From assembly GCA_006386115.1 (NCBI GenBank), contig VFIW01000012.1:434001-498000 (forward strand): DNA of 64,000 nucleotides, read 5' to 3'. The notes under the pieces were generated by a model. The model did no database searches. It worked only from the letters and a program-made list of their open reading frames with translations, and was not told where the DNA came from. Positions 36,172-47,873 of the stretch are shown piece after piece. The DNA is from Globisporangium splendens (Eukaryota > Oomycota > Peronosporomycetes > Pythiales > Pythiaceae). The translations under genes were made by a program, and so were the position numbers. How positions within the stretch are numbered: position 1 is the stretch's first letter; every line of letters starts with the position of its first letter.

Positions 36172-36847
36172 CTTTCACTCCTTTTCTCTCTCTCTTTCTT
36201 GCGGTCTCTGGCGTCTGTCTGCGCGCGCGTGTGCGATGGGAGAATGCGCTGATGCGGCGGTCTCTGATGGATCGTCCCTCCGTCTTCGACTCAACTCCCC
36301 CCTCGATCAGAATGATGGTCTTCTTTATGTTGCAGGGAAGTGGGAACGAAAAATAGACTGGGGTTTATGCTTACTGAGCTCCGCTGCAAAAGCCAACTCA
36401 GAACCCAAGGTTGAAGTGATTCCGCAAAGTTGTGGAAGAAAGATTGGATCTCAGTTGCTGATTGGAAGAAATTGGATTTTTTGGAGAGCTGATCAGCGCA
36501 TGCCAATTGGGCAGAACAATGCCGAAAATTTTGTCATGGTGGGTATGACAATGGGAGGATGGATGCAGTCTTCGCTCAAAATTCAGCAGCAAAATGGCCG
36601 CTTTGCATAGTGCGGAGGCTCTGTATGCTGCTCTCGACTCATTGCCAGCAGCATTGTCCCGCAGCAGCCTCTATGTGAAGCTCCATCAGTGACCTGTAGA
36701 TTGCCAGGGATGCGGTGTCAAATGGCAAGTGCACACGCGAACCAGCAGCACAGATAAATAAACGCACACACTCGTTCGCATTTACATAGCGCTCGTAAAC
36801 ACTGTCTTGTACGCTTCTCGCTTGATCTCTTTCTTCTCTTTTCAGTG
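36172..36847. other. Intergenic region upstream of the epsin gene
   Basis: This holds the promoter of the epsin gene. An open frame on the plus strand (36239-36610) is present but has no recognisable domain and low protein character, so it is not called. Confidence 0.4.
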
Positions 36848-37210
36848 TCATCTCTGGTTGTCGATGTGCACGTACACGACGGAAGCCGCGTCGCTAGCCT
36901 TCGAACTCATCCGCGGCTCCATGGGAGTGGCGGTCGCCGTGCGTACAGCCGCTGGCGTGTATCCCTGCGGCAACGGCAACGACAGCGAGTGGTGGACCAG
37001 CGATGGTGCATTCTGCGGTGGCGGATCGCGGCTCCAGTAGTTGTCGCTTGTCATGCGCTCTCCACGCTCGTGGTCGCGCTCGCGGCGCCGGCGCACGGCG
37101 GCGTCCATCGCGCGGCGGTACTGCGCCCATGCCATGTACGCGTACCCGACAAACAGGACGAGCAGCAGCACTGCCAGCGTGTACACCACGATCAGTGCCG
37201 AACTCACCAT
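36848..37210 (-). CDS. Small single-pass membrane protein, hypothetical
   Basis: A single open frame from the ATG at 37210 encodes 120 aa. Residues 3-30 form one hydrophobic helix (SALIVVYTLAVLLLVLFVGY), followed by a strongly basic stretch (RRRRERDHERGERM), which by the positive-inside rule puts the C-terminus in the cytosol (signal-anchor topology). The tail is Pro/Ser-rich (RDPPPQNAPSLVHHSLSLPL). In-frame ATG codons further upstream, near 37330, would add about 40 residues with several Cys. The start sequence ATGGTGAGT resembles a splice donor, so an alternative spliced 5' end is possible. No family is recognised. Confidence 0.55.
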   Translation of the reverse strand: MVSSALIVVYTLAVLLLVLFVGYAYMAWAQYRRAMDAAVRRRRERDHERGERMTSDNYWSRDPPPQNAPSLVHHSLSLPLPQGYTPAAVRTATATPMEPRMSSKASDAASVVYVHIDNQR

Positions 37211-37434
37211 AATGTGTCCCCAACAGCTTTGCTTGCGGAATTGCTGTCTGTCTCGGAAATGCACAATTTTGCAGCCACATGAGCTGGCGTACTGCGTCGA
37301 CTCGTTAAAGTACGAGTGCTGCTTCAACATGACCATTTCCGTCCTATTCCGTTTAGTGTGTATGAGTTGTGCTGGTGTTTGCAAGTTGATATAAAGGGAA
37401 GGCAACATCCAATTGTGTCTATCCACCCGTTCGC

Positions 37435-40400
37435 TTACAGCTCGTAAAAGCACTTATCGCAGACGCGCACAGGCACATTGATGCCAAACTCCGGGATCGA
37501 CTTCCACTTTTCCGAGCACCCGCCGCACACGAGGCAGCCGCACTTGCGGCAGTTGTGCTGGTCGTACTTCTGCTGCGCTTCGCTGGACGACGTCGAGTTC
37601 CACGTAAACGGCGAGTCGCAACACATGCATCGGGTCTTTGTGCTGAACGGGACCCACTCCGAGAGCGTCGGTTTCATGCGGCGCGAGTCGCGGACAATCC
37701 GCAACGCGCTCAGGTAATTCCGGCCCAAGTGGTCGCTCAGCATGTTCTGGAACACGGGGATGTGCGTCAACGAGCTGCATTTACGGTCTACGTGGACAGC
37801 TTCGTAGATGCCCTTGTAAAAATACACGTGCGTCACGCGACCTGGGATGTAGAGCTCTTTTGGATCGTCGACCAAAGTGGTGACCAGCTCCTTGTACACT
37901 TTATCTTCCTCTTGGCGCGCTTCCTCCGAGACCAAACCTTCTTCTGCGCCGACAGTTTTATCCATTTGCTCGATCAGATTGGTTCTCGTGAGTGCCCACG
38001 ACGACACTTGGTCTTCTTCTTTAGTTGCAGCTTTACCATCCTTGGTCTCGGAGACTGACGAAGGCGTGATCTCTGCAGCGTTCACCGGCTTCGGTGCAAG
38101 CCTGCCTTTGCGCATGTCGGCTTCTTCAATTGCCCATTCGCGCTTTCGTGGCCGCCATAGTGTCTTGGCACGATCCATGAACGCTCCGACGTCATCGGAC
38201 GCGGTATCCCGCCAGTAGCCTTTAAATCCTTTCAGCTCTTCAACAAGCTTCAAGATGTTCGACGCCTTCGCACGAGGCACAAAATCATCGCGCAGCACGA
38301 CCGAATGCACGAAATCCACACACGATTCAGCCACATGCAAGTTCACACACGCTGGGACCGCATACGCGAAACACTGGAGATTCTCAAACTCTTTCTGAAG
38401 CATCACAGACAACAGCGCTGCACAGCCTGCGCCAAGCGAGTGTCCGGCTAAAGTGATTTGGTAGCCCTCAGTGTGCAGAATTCGCAGCGACCCGACAATG
38501 CGATCCTTGATCCACATCGCAGCCTTCAACATGCCATTGTGCGCAAACGCATCCACAAACCCACCGCTGGACTCTTCACGTGGGGAACTACCCGTTGGCA
38601 TGCCGATTTCTTCCGGATGCGCTTGAATATCGGTCAGCAAATCTTGCACGGACTTCGAGCCTCGGATCAGCAACAACGCCGATTTCTTCTCCTTGTTCCC
38701 AAGCAGCGCAAACGAAGGATGACGGACATCCTGATTCTGAATGTGCGCGTAAATCAACGAGAAATTCTGCAGCTTGCTGATCCGTTGGATGTCCAGCACA
38801 TCCAATTCGTAGATCGCATGCAGCGCCAGTGGAGCAAACTTCAAGATGTCGGCCAACAGGTCGTCCGCAATAGGGTCACAGCCGGTGTGCTCTTCCCGCT
38901 CACTCTCTGGACTCGCACCACGCTCGCCTCGGTTCATGGCCATGAAGTAGTAGGTTCCAATAGCCGCATCATGGAAACCGAGGCCATCCAGATCGCCGAT
39001 CAGCCCTTTCAACGTCGCAAATGACTGCATAAACTCGTTACGGAGGATAAATCCGAGCAGCCCAGCGCGACCGTATTTGCGCACAAAATCGGCACTCACG
39101 ACCGCCATCTTGGCAGTCGCACCCATTGGCGCAGACTTGGCTGCCGCGAGCGTGCCCTCGGCCGCACGCATGATCTTGTCCACCGCCGTATCCGTCGACG
39201 TATTGAAGTACGGGATCAGCTTGTCCGCCATGAAATCCTTCACGCGCTCGTTGCGCCACTGGATGTACTGCTGGTCCATTTTCTCCTTCACGATGTAGTG
39301 GCAGTTCGTGCATAACTTGGACGGCACACTCTGCCCGAACGCTCGGATCACCTCCGAGTACGGGAGATCTTCACGGCAGAATGGCTCCGAGCAGTACCCG
39401 CACTGATACCGAAATCGCGTCATTCCAAACTCTTGTTTGCACGCTTTGCACTGCTTTGAGGTTGTCGACTCTGGCGGCGCCAAATGTGCCACGCTATCGT
39501 TGCTGCAGCAAGTGACGAGACTTCGGTCGACGGGGGACAAGTCAGGAAACCGTTTCGAGAGCATCGAGAGCACAGCGTATGGGTCTTTTCCGTTGCCCGC
39601 AGGTGCATCTTCGCCTTCCAAGATCGCTTTCGGACGTCGTGGCGGAATACGGTGCGCTGGCAATTGCGGCTCCGACGTGATTGCTGCGGTCGTGGCTGCT
39701 GCAGCATGGTCAAGAGCATACATGGACACTTCTTTGATCGATTGAACCGTGCCAAACACGGCCTGCTTTGACGATTCGCCGGCTAAATTGATCACCGACG
39801 ACGGCAGCGAGAGGGCTGCCGAGGAAAATTTGCTGAAAAAACCGCCTTCTGATTTCGCTGGTGCGTTAGTAGCGGGAGTCTCGACCGATGATGATAACAA
39901 TTCAGGCGGTGCTTGCTTGGTCTCAGTCGCGTCGACAACAGCATGCCCGCTAGACGTAGCAGCAGCCTTGTTCGCACTGTCGTATCTATCGATGTGTTTC
40001 TCCGAGCTCTCATTCGACAATGGAGACAGCGACTTCCACTCCTCCTTTCCATCTCCATCAACCGCCGCAGCTACATCTTTGGCTGCTGCTTCCATCGCTG
40101 CAGCCGCCAATACCTCATCGGGCGTTCGACCCAGCCACACTCGCGTGCGCACCATAGATGACCTGGTCTTCGGTCCCATTGGGTCCTGGAAAGTCGCGCT
40201 GTAGAGCCATCCTTCTTCGTCGTAGTCCTCGGACTTGTACACGCGCCACTCGCAGTCAGTCTGCTCGTCTTTGCTCGCGCACTTTTCGTTGTGCAGGTTG
40301 CACCACGCTGGCGGATCATCTGCATTCAATCGCGCCGACCAACCCTAATGAATCATGTAGATAGGTGCAAACACATACACATGTCAGTACGAACTGCGCG

Positions 40401-40481
40401 CACGTGGCAATTAACAGGCAAGGCATGCACGCGCACCAGAATCGGGTACCAGCGCTGGTTCTCGATCACTTCGCGCACCAT
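37435..40481 (-). CDS. DysF-FYVE-like-class 3 lipase-FYVE-like protein
   Basis: Two exons (40481-40437 and 40344-37435) encode 984 aa in frame. The N-terminus is a DysF/peroxin-like module (VIENQRWYPILGW, DEEGWLYSATF, VRTRVWLGR). Near residue 300-365 is a zinc finger related to FYVE (KQCKACKQEFGMTRFRYQCG, SKLCTNCHYI). A long helical region leads to a class 3 lipase domain with ALLLIRGSKSVQDLLTD and the nucleophile elbow ITLAGHSLGAGCAALLS. The catalytic Asp and His are probably in the DDFVPRAK and VTHVYFYKG/IYEAVH regions. The last 70 residues are a second FYVE-like finger (RCMCCDSPF, QHNCRKCGCLVCGGCS, VRVCDKCFYEL) with eight Cys/His ligands but without the full RRHHCR basic patch. This suggests an endosomal lipid hydrolase. 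A TAG lies in frame shortly upstream of the chosen ATG. Confidence 0.88.
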
Positions 40482-40815
40482 CACGTCCTTCTCTTGTGCT
40501 CTTCTCTATGGAACTTGTATCTTCTCGGGCAAATGGTTTGTGTTCTCCATGTGTGTGTTGTCATTGTGCGGAAACCCAGAAATAGATCGCCAAAAACGGC
40601 TCTTTGCAGTATACGATTGGCTATTAATATGTAGATGTAAACATGATTGGTTAAAATAGAGAACTGAGAAGAAAGTGAGATTCTGTACCATCATTCCGAC
40701 ATTTTTTGACGGTTTGCGTTGAAAAATGCGAAAATGTGCGGCATCCACAGTCTTTAGTAGGTGGGGTGCGTGCATATAAACTTCGTGCCATATATATATT
40801 AAGATTATAAACCTG
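40482..40815. other. Intergenic region
   Basis: AT-rich, with a short TATATATATTAA run near 40790. This holds the promoter of the lipase gene and the 3' flank of the Spc24-like gene. Nothing else was seen. Confidence 0.4.
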
Positions 40816-41716
40816 TTAAAGATCCTTGTCGATGTCTTCAAACGCGGCGTCGATTCTGTCCCACAGCGCATTCGCGGCGTCAAACTGCTCCGTCGCGGGG
40901 TCGAGCTCAAAGCGTGCGACCAGTTGCTTGGCTGGGACAATAACGTCTATGTGGTACCGACACACATGCATATCCAAGACTTGAGCGTCATATTCTCATA
41001 GAGATCGGCAGCATTCGACATTGATGCATACCTCCCACGAGCGCGTCGCTACTGAAATCCCACTTGATGCCGGTCACAGACGCATACAAACTCATCTGGT
41101 GTCTACAGAAAACACAAACACAGGCACGTCAGTGTGCACACATGCCCACTTTTGATTCCATAATGCTAGAGGATATCACGTACTTTGCGAGCGGGATGTC
41201 GTTCTGGTGCTCGACGCTGTACTGCGCGATCTGCAGGTGGGTCTCCTCGTACTTGTCGAGCAGTTGCTCGAGCGACTGCGCTGCCGACTGCTTGTCCTCG
41301 CGCAGCCGCTCCAGCTGCACGTTCATTTCGCGCTTGAGAGTGTCCAGCTCCTGGAGCTTCATGAGTATTTGCTCGTGGCGCGTCTTCGTCGCGGCTTCAT
41401 GCTGCTCCCACTCGCGCAGGTTTGACAGCAAGTCTGTAGCAACAGGGCAAGCGATAGTGAGTTAGTGCTTGCGGCATATTCACACATACACACATGGGCA
41501 TGCTGCTGTTTGTTGCTGGACTTTACGCTGGAGCTGCTTGTTGGACTCGCTCTGCTTGCTCTCGACGGTCGCCGCGATCTCCGCGCGCTTCTGCGTCAGC
41601 ACGCGCAGTCGCTCAGCGTCCTTCTGCGCGTCCTTGCGGTACAGTTTCTCCATCTCGCCGCAGATGTCCTGCACTTCCTGCCACGACAGCGCTGTCTCCG
41701 CCATTTTCCCCTCCAT
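40816..41716 (-). CDS. Kinetochore protein Spc24-like (Ndc80 complex)
   Basis: Four exons (41716-41527, 41433-41184, 41102-41032, 40946-40816) encode 213 aa in frame, near the usual Spc24 size. The first 140 residues are a continuous coiled coil (CGEMEKLYRKDAQKDAERLR, ATKTRHEQILMKLQELDTLK). The C-terminal globular part reads SLYASVTGIKWDFSSDALVG then DVIVPAKQLVARFELDP and ANALWDRIDAAFEDIDKDL. The order coiled coil, SLY-x-(4)-IKWDF, then a final LW helix matches Spc24, which with Spc25 anchors the Ndc80 complex to the inner kinetochore. A second in-frame ATG at 41704 is an alternative start. It is divergent from the TFIIIC subunit gene. Confidence 0.75.
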
Positions 41717-42027
41717 TTTCAAAAACTGCGTGCACTGGTTTGCTGCTCAAACTCAGCGCACAGTGATCGTTCGTGCAACCTTCTTGCAACCTCTAACTCG
41801 TGATGGCGTACATTCATCTTCCATAATGAGTGCGAACGAGTGCTGAACATCAGAAAGGTTTTACAGACGAGGTGCAAATACACATTGCACTTAAAATTGT
41901 CTGTCTATAGCCACTACTCACTGTATACAGGTAATAATAATGAAAGTGATGTCGCGAAACCATTGTAAGCTTGTGTGCTGCCAAAGGTGCATTGGACGGA
42001 CGCGAGAAGCCAAGTCACCGCCGCAAG
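41717..42027. promoter_or_regulatory. Divergent promoter region, Spc24-like and TFIIIC subunit
   Basis: 311 bases separate the two start codons on opposite strands, so both promoters lie here. No repeat or TATA box is visible. Confidence 0.4.
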
Positions 42028-45000
42028 ATGTCGTACTTCCGCTCGCTGCTGGAAGCCGCGATGGGCAACGAGGAGATGCCCGCAAACATGGAGGCCTTCG
42101 ACGGCGTGGGCGACGATGACGACGACGACGACAGCATCGGGTTCCGCGGCGTGGGCAGCGACGTTGGCGATGATGACGATGACGACGATTTTTCCGACGA
42201 TGGGCTTCTCGATCAGCAGAAGCGATTGCGCAAGAAGCCAAGACGGCCGCTGCCGCCTGCGCTTGAAGAAATTGGCAGTGGTGGAGGCGCCTTGCTGCCG
42301 CAGATGAACGTCTCCGGGAATTACTATCGTGAGCATTCTTATAGTGTTAAATGCGAAGGGAAGAGACTCATACTTAATATGTGCGCTAACCAGTGCTATG
42401 TTGCTTACAACCAATAGCTGATGATGGGACTGCAGACAGCGACGAAGCGTATGAACCGCAGTCGAGCGAAGACGAAGAAGAAGACGATTCCGACATCGAA
42501 CGCCAGGTGTGTGCTTATATAAGCGGCATTGCAGCATTTTCCTGGTGTCTTACCCATTCATTTGTTGGCTCTGTGATGCCGTACGTCATTGCAGTTGTGG
42601 GGCAAATCGCGCAAGCGCCGACGACGTGAAGGCGGAGGACGGAGGCGCAAGTACGGGAAGCGCGTGGTCGCGAGTAAAGTGCCGCCGGAGCTCGCGGGTG
42701 TGCTCGGGGAAGCCAACATGCTGTACGCGTCGCATCAGTACGACGACGCGATCCTGCTTCTAAAGGACTTTATCAAGAAAGCGCCGACGATTCCGGACCC
42801 GTACCATACGCTGGGCATGATCTACGAAGACCGACAGGACCGCACGAAGGCGCTGCAGTTCTTCCTGATCGCGTGCACGCTGACGCCGCACGACGCCGAG
42901 CTCTGGAAGCGCGTGGGGCGTATCGCAAAGGAGGAGAAGAATTTCGACCAAGCGCTGTTCTGTTTCAAGAAAGCGAGTAGCGCTGACCCGAAGGACAAGG
43001 ACTCGCTGTTTAGTTATGCCGAGTTGTGTCGCGAACAGGGCGACAACCGCCGCGCCGCCGAAGTGTTTAAGAAGCTGACCGTGTTGATGCCGAAAGATCT
43101 CTCGCTCTGGATCCAGATTGCCGAAGCGTACCACTGCAACGACCAAGAGGACGAAGCCGTGGACGCACTCAAGATGTGCATTGAGAAGGCGTCCACCGAC
43201 CCAATGCGCCATCACGCGTCCAAGTACGAGCTCAACGCGGTTAACATGCTCGCTGATCTCTACATTACGCTCAAGAAATACCGCGAGGCAATCATGGTGA
43301 TCCACCAATTGCATGCGCGGTACGCGTCATCCCACGAGGCCACGCAGGTGGAGGGCGATCCGGGCGGGTTGCCGCTCGATATCGCCGTGAAGTACGGCAT
43401 CTGTCACCTGTTTGAACGCGACTTCAAGACGGCCGAAGCGATGTTTAACCACTTGTTTGCTCAGGACGTCGAGGTGTTTGGTGATTTGTACCTGGATGTT
43501 GCGGATGCGTACATTGCGTTGGAGGACCAAGACCAGCGCGCAGCCGAGATCCTTGCGCACTTGATTGGCCGTGAGGAGTTTCCATTGGAGCAGATCTGGA
43601 TCAAGTACGCGGAATGCCACGACCGTTTGGGAAAGTTCGACGTGGCCGTGGATTTCTACGAGCGTTCACTGCAGCACCAGTTCGCGATGGATCACTTGGT
43701 CGTGAGTCCAGAGCTCGTGCTGAAAGCGATGCAGGCGACGCGCAAGCAAGGCGATGCAGAGAAAGGTCTGGAGCTGTTGATGATGTACTTGCCTGAGACC
43801 ATGCGGCCACCTATTCGTCCGTACTGGGTCAATCCTGGACGGCGGAAGAAAGGTGACGGGAATGCCGCTGCAGTAGAAGAAACCGTAGACAAAACCCAAG
43901 GTCGATTTGGGAAACCGGGTCGAGACGCAGACGACGACGGCTTGAGCTATGCCGACAGTGCTGAGGAACAAGAGGAAGACGCAGACGACGACGATGAGCT
44001 CGACGAGCAAACGCAGATGGACACGACTCACGATCCGTCGCTCTCTGTCGATGCCATGGAGAATGGCATTCGCTTGAAATTGCTCATTGAATGGGGCCAT
44101 TTGAAGAAGCTTACGGGCGAAGCCGAAGTCCTGTGTCAAGTCGGCATCCCGATCATCCTCACGTCGCTCAACCAGACTTCGTTTCGGCTATCGGGGCGAG
44201 TGAACAACCTTGCGACGGCTGCTGCCGACGTTGTATCGCACACCGATCTCCAGTCCGTAGGCTTCCAAGTGCTCAAGTCTGAGTACCTCGTCGACATCAC
44301 GGACCCGTACCAGCGCGATTCGTTCATGGGCATCGTGATGCGCGTCGCGCAGCAGGTCGTGATCTCTCGCGCGCTCGGCGAGCAGCAGTACTACAACCTC
44401 GTGATCGACGTCGCGCAGACGCTGACCGAGCTGGACAAGTACGTCGCAGCGATCGAGTTGCTCACCGATGTGAACACGTCGGACAAGATCTCCAAGCCGC
44501 AGTTGCGCTTCGAGCTGCGGTTCCTCGCGCTTGTGATCGCTCTGGAGTTCAAAGAGAATCGCATGGCGTACGAGTGCGCGCGCTTGAACATCATGGAGGA
44601 CCCGCAGAACCTCGGGTACTGGAACCTGTTTGCGCGCGTGATCGCGATCACGGGCGTGTACTCGTGGCACCAAAAGTTCCTCGCGAAGCTGCTGCGCGAT
44701 GAACCCTCGAGCTTCCCGGCGATCGTGCTCGCGGGTCATCAGTCGTCGACGTGGGATATCGCGTCGCTCACCGTCGGCGAGTTCACGCTGGCGCATCAGA
44801 AGCAGCCGTCCGATCCGCTGATCCTGTTCTGCATTGGCCTCGCGTTCCTGTCTGCGTCGATGCAGCGCACGATCAACGACCGACAGCACACGGTCGCGAA
44901 GGCGTTTGCGTTCTTGCAGCACTATGAGCGTGCGCGCGTGGCTGCCGAGAGCGTGATCGAGAAGGAGATCCTGCAAGTGGAATGCTGGTATAACATCGGC

Positions 45001-45376
45001 CGCGCTCACCAACAACTGGTACGACCGCTTGTGTGTGCTTGTCTGTCTTTTTGTGGCTTGTGCTGACACTGCGCATGACTCCTTTAGGGGCTCTTCCATT
45101 TGGCGATTCCAATGTACGAGCGCGTGCTGCGCTTCTTCGAGCTCAGCAAGAAGGAACAGAAGGAGATCCCGCGGGAGTACTGGATCTGCCGCGAGACGGC
45201 GTACAACCTGTCGCTCATCTACAAGCAGAGGTACGAACCCAGTAGTGTGCGACAGAGCGGGGCTTGCTGGCGCTGACTAATCTGACGTGTATGGATGCCC
45301 TTGTTTTGCATGGTGCAACAGCGGCGCGCATGACTTGGCGCGGTACCTGATCTCCAAATATTTAACGCTCGATTAG
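42028..45376 (+). CDS. Transcription factor IIIC TPR subunit (GTF3C3/Tfc4-like)
   Basis: Five exons begin at the ATG at 42028 (MSYFRSLLEAAMGNEEMPAN) and end at 45376. The N-terminus has Asp runs (GVGDDDDDDDSIGF) and a basic segment (KSRKRRRREGGGRRRKYGKR). Tetratricopeptide repeats then follow: YASHQYDDAILLLKDFIKKA, DPYHTLGMIYEDRQDRTKAL, AELWKRVGRIAKEEKNFDQA, SLWIQIAEAYHCNDQEDEAV. An acidic insert (DADDDDELDEQ) divides the N- and C-terminal TPR arrays, as in yeast Tfc4. The end of the protein has VECWYNIGRAHQQLGLFHLA and RETAYNLSLIYKQSGAHDLA. TFIIIC binds the internal promoters of tRNA and 5S genes and recruits TFIIIB through this subunit. Length, about 1010 aa, fits the family. Confidence 0.92.
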
Positions 45377-45547
45377 CCACCGCAGCTACAGTAGACAAAT
45401 ACCAACCAATATCCATATCATATACTTGGATGCGCATGACACTGGAAAGGTGCGCTATCCCACATACGCCACTGCTGTGTCAATCGCTCCTGCTTCATTG
45501 CACAAACGTCTGTCGCCTTCCTCCATTCACTCTTGCTTTCGATGACG

Positions 45548-45605
45548 CTGTTGAAGTGTGGGATGTCACTAATGCTGGATAGTGACATCCCACACACTTC
45601 AACAG
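45548..45605. repeat. Long near-perfect hairpin (inverted repeat)
   Basis: The left arm 45548-45571 and the right arm 45580-45605 are complementary throughout except for a two-base GT insertion in the right arm. The loop is ATGCTGGA. The arms contain GGGATGTCACTA. It lies in the 474-base gap between the TFIIIC subunit stop (45376) and the next start (45851). I see no target-site duplication. It may be a transcript-end structure or a remnant of a small mobile element. The rest of the gap holds no supported feature. Confidence 0.8.
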
Positions 45606-45850
45606 TGTCTGCCAGTCGAATAGTGCTCATAAGATCACGTCTGAGCCAATCAGTGGACGGGACATCTCCACATCACTTTTGCGCAGCCAATGAAATCAGG
45701 CTCGAAACAGGTTAACTTGGTTTTAGTATGAGACACTATGTGGCACTCGAGCGAGGGATGTTTGACGGATTGCGTTGAGCTTCTTTGTTTCGGTTGCGAA
45801 CCACCTGAGCAGCTCCAGTCGACAAAAACACCGGTAAACCACGAAGCAAT

Positions 45851-47563
45851 ATGCTGGCAAGGCTACTACAGTGGTGAGCGCACGCCATGGGATGATTATA
45901 TGGAGCCTGTGTGTGCGCGACTAACTGCCGCTGTGTGGCTCCATGTGTACAAATAATCGCGGCAGGCGCGCACTCTCGCAGAGCGCAGCGGCAGGAGCGC
46001 GGCGGACGTTCGTGCAGGCGGCGCCTGGCTATGCGTTCGATCCGTCCCTGAAGCGCAACAAATACCACTCGGTGCTGGAAGGCGAGTTCAAATTGGCGTC
46101 CGGCGAAGTGCTTCCGGAAGTGCACATCGATTGGGAGCAATGGGTATGGGCGGTTTGTGTATCTGAAGGTTGGAAAATATTGGCAAGGGGGAGGCTGACA
46201 GCTGATGTGCATGTTTTTGCTGCGCTTGTAGGGTGATCCCACGCTGCCCGAGGAACGAACGATCTTGGTGCTGCCTTCGTTTTCCCACTCGAGCCATGCG
46301 GCATCGAACCGGGATGATCCGCGTCCAGGCTGGTGGGAGAACATGGTCGGACCGGGCAAAGCCATTAACACATCGTACTTCCGTGTGATCTGCCCGTCGG
46401 TGCTGGGAAGTCCGTTTGGCGCGACATCTCCGTTGTCTGTCGACCCACGAACGGGTATGCTATTGCTGCTCCGAGTTGAAAGCGTGGTGGTTACAATACT
46501 AACTTCAATTTTCTAGGCGAAAAGTACAAAGCCTCGTTTCCACAAATCACGCCTGCTGATATGGTAATTAGTGTTTAATATGCGTCGATGCGATCGCCTC
46601 ACATGAATCTGACCATACGCGTGCATTCGCATGTGGACATATTAGGCTGCTGTTCATGCGCGAATCTTGGACGACCTTGGAATCAATAAAGTTCACACTG
46701 TCATTGGTGGGAGCATGGGTGGCATTCAGGTACGCAGCATATCATTTCGTTGCTTGGACCCTTAGCAGAGCTATCTATTTTCACATGATTATTCCGTTTT
46801 CTGCTGTAATAGGCTCTCGAATTTGCGGCTCAGTTCCCTGACCGTCTTCAACGTCTGGTGGGCATTGCGTGCACAGCGCAGACCACTCCTGGCACCGTCG
46901 CATTCCGTCGCGTGCAGCGTCTTGCGATCTTGTCGGATCCAGCGTACAACAGCGGCAACTACACGCCGGGCGTGCCGCTCAAAGGCATGAAAGTCGCGCG
47001 CGAACTCGGCATGATGTGTTACCGGTCGCGCGAAGAGTTTGACGCGCGCTTCGATTGGAACCCGACGGGTCCGATGCACTTTGCGGCCAAGACGTTTGAA
47101 GTCGAGAGCTACATGGAGTACCAGGCGAGCAAGTTTGCGCGGTTCTACGACCCGAACTGCTACCTGCTGCTGTCCAAGGCGATGGATCTGGCGAACGTCG
47201 GACGCGGATACTCGAACCTGGCCGAGGGTTTGAGCCGCATCAGCTGCGACTCGCTGATCATCGGCATCAAGCAGGATCTGCTCATCCCAATCCAGGAACA
47301 GCGGATGATTGTACGTGAACTTTGTCAAAAAGCTGCGAATCTGGATCATAATATTGACCTGATGCATGTGTTTGTAGGTCAACATCCTGCAATCGTATGG
47401 CCACAACTCGCAGCTTGTCGAAGTGGACTCCAAGTTCGGCCACGACGCAATGTTCCACAACCAGATGCAGCTCGACGTGTTCTCGCCGCTGGTGCGCGAG
47501 TACGTCGAGCACCACTTGGCGTCTACCTTGAGCCACGAACAGTTCCGCTACAGCAGCCTCTAG
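45851..47563 (+). CDS. Homoserine O-acetyltransferase-like (MetX/Met2 family), probably mitochondrial
   Basis: About seven exons; the first is 45851-45872, followed by the intron 45873-45965. The alpha/beta-hydrolase core shows ERTILVLPSFSHSSHA, PGKAINTSYFRVICPSVLGS, PFGATSPLSVDPRTGEKY, and the nucleophile elbow IGGSMGGIQALEFAAQFPDR (Ser in GGSMGG). Later come IGIKQDLLIP (acid) and DSKFGHDAMF (His). These are the landmarks of MetX, which makes O-acetylhomoserine for methionine synthesis; a related acyl-CoA:amino acid transferase cannot be ruled out. The N-terminus (MLARLLQWRALSQSAAAGAR then RTFVQAAPGYAF) is Arg/Ala/Ser-rich without acids and looks like a mitochondrial presequence. It depends on the first splice, which joins codon TGG across the intron. 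Confidence 0.87.
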
Positions 47564-47714
47564 GTGTCATCACTTCCATCCTCCAAAGCGTCCTAAGCTG
47601 CCTTATATGTAAGATGTTTTTCAGAATGTGTCCACAAACATCCGTTTTAGGGTTACGTTTGCGACTACTGAGGGTTACGATCTTGTATTAGGCTTCCCAA
47701 CAGTACTATTTGTG

Positions 47715-47729
47715 AGGTGGTCCACCTTA
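47715..47729. repeat. Palindrome resembling the terminal inverted repeat of the MITE-like element
   Basis: AGGTGGTCCACCT is a perfect palindrome around a central T. Bases 47717-47729 (GTGGTCCACCTTA) match 12 of 13 bases of the right terminus of the element at 55915-56200. No second terminus was found nearby. It sits in the 310-base gap between the acetyltransferase-like gene (stop 47563) and the USP32-like gene (start 47874). No other feature was seen in that gap. Confidence 0.4.
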
Positions 47730-47873
47730 TTTCGCTGTATCACGGGTTTGCTATCCTTTCCCCCTTTGTGACAATTGAAGCTTTTCTTCTTCGAGGAGAG
47801 AATAAAAAGGAAGTGCCGCACCGAAGCAAGTCTTCCCTCTCTGTGTGCGCGTCTCTTCCTTCGCTCTGTCTCA

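Noticed and set aside
36239..36610. Plus-strand open frame upstream of the epsin gene
   Set aside because: No domain, no codon pattern of its own, and it overlaps the probable epsin promoter.
44188..45099. 303-residue minus-strand open frame over the TFIIIC subunit
   Set aside because: Antisense shadow; the TPR repeats are on the plus strand.
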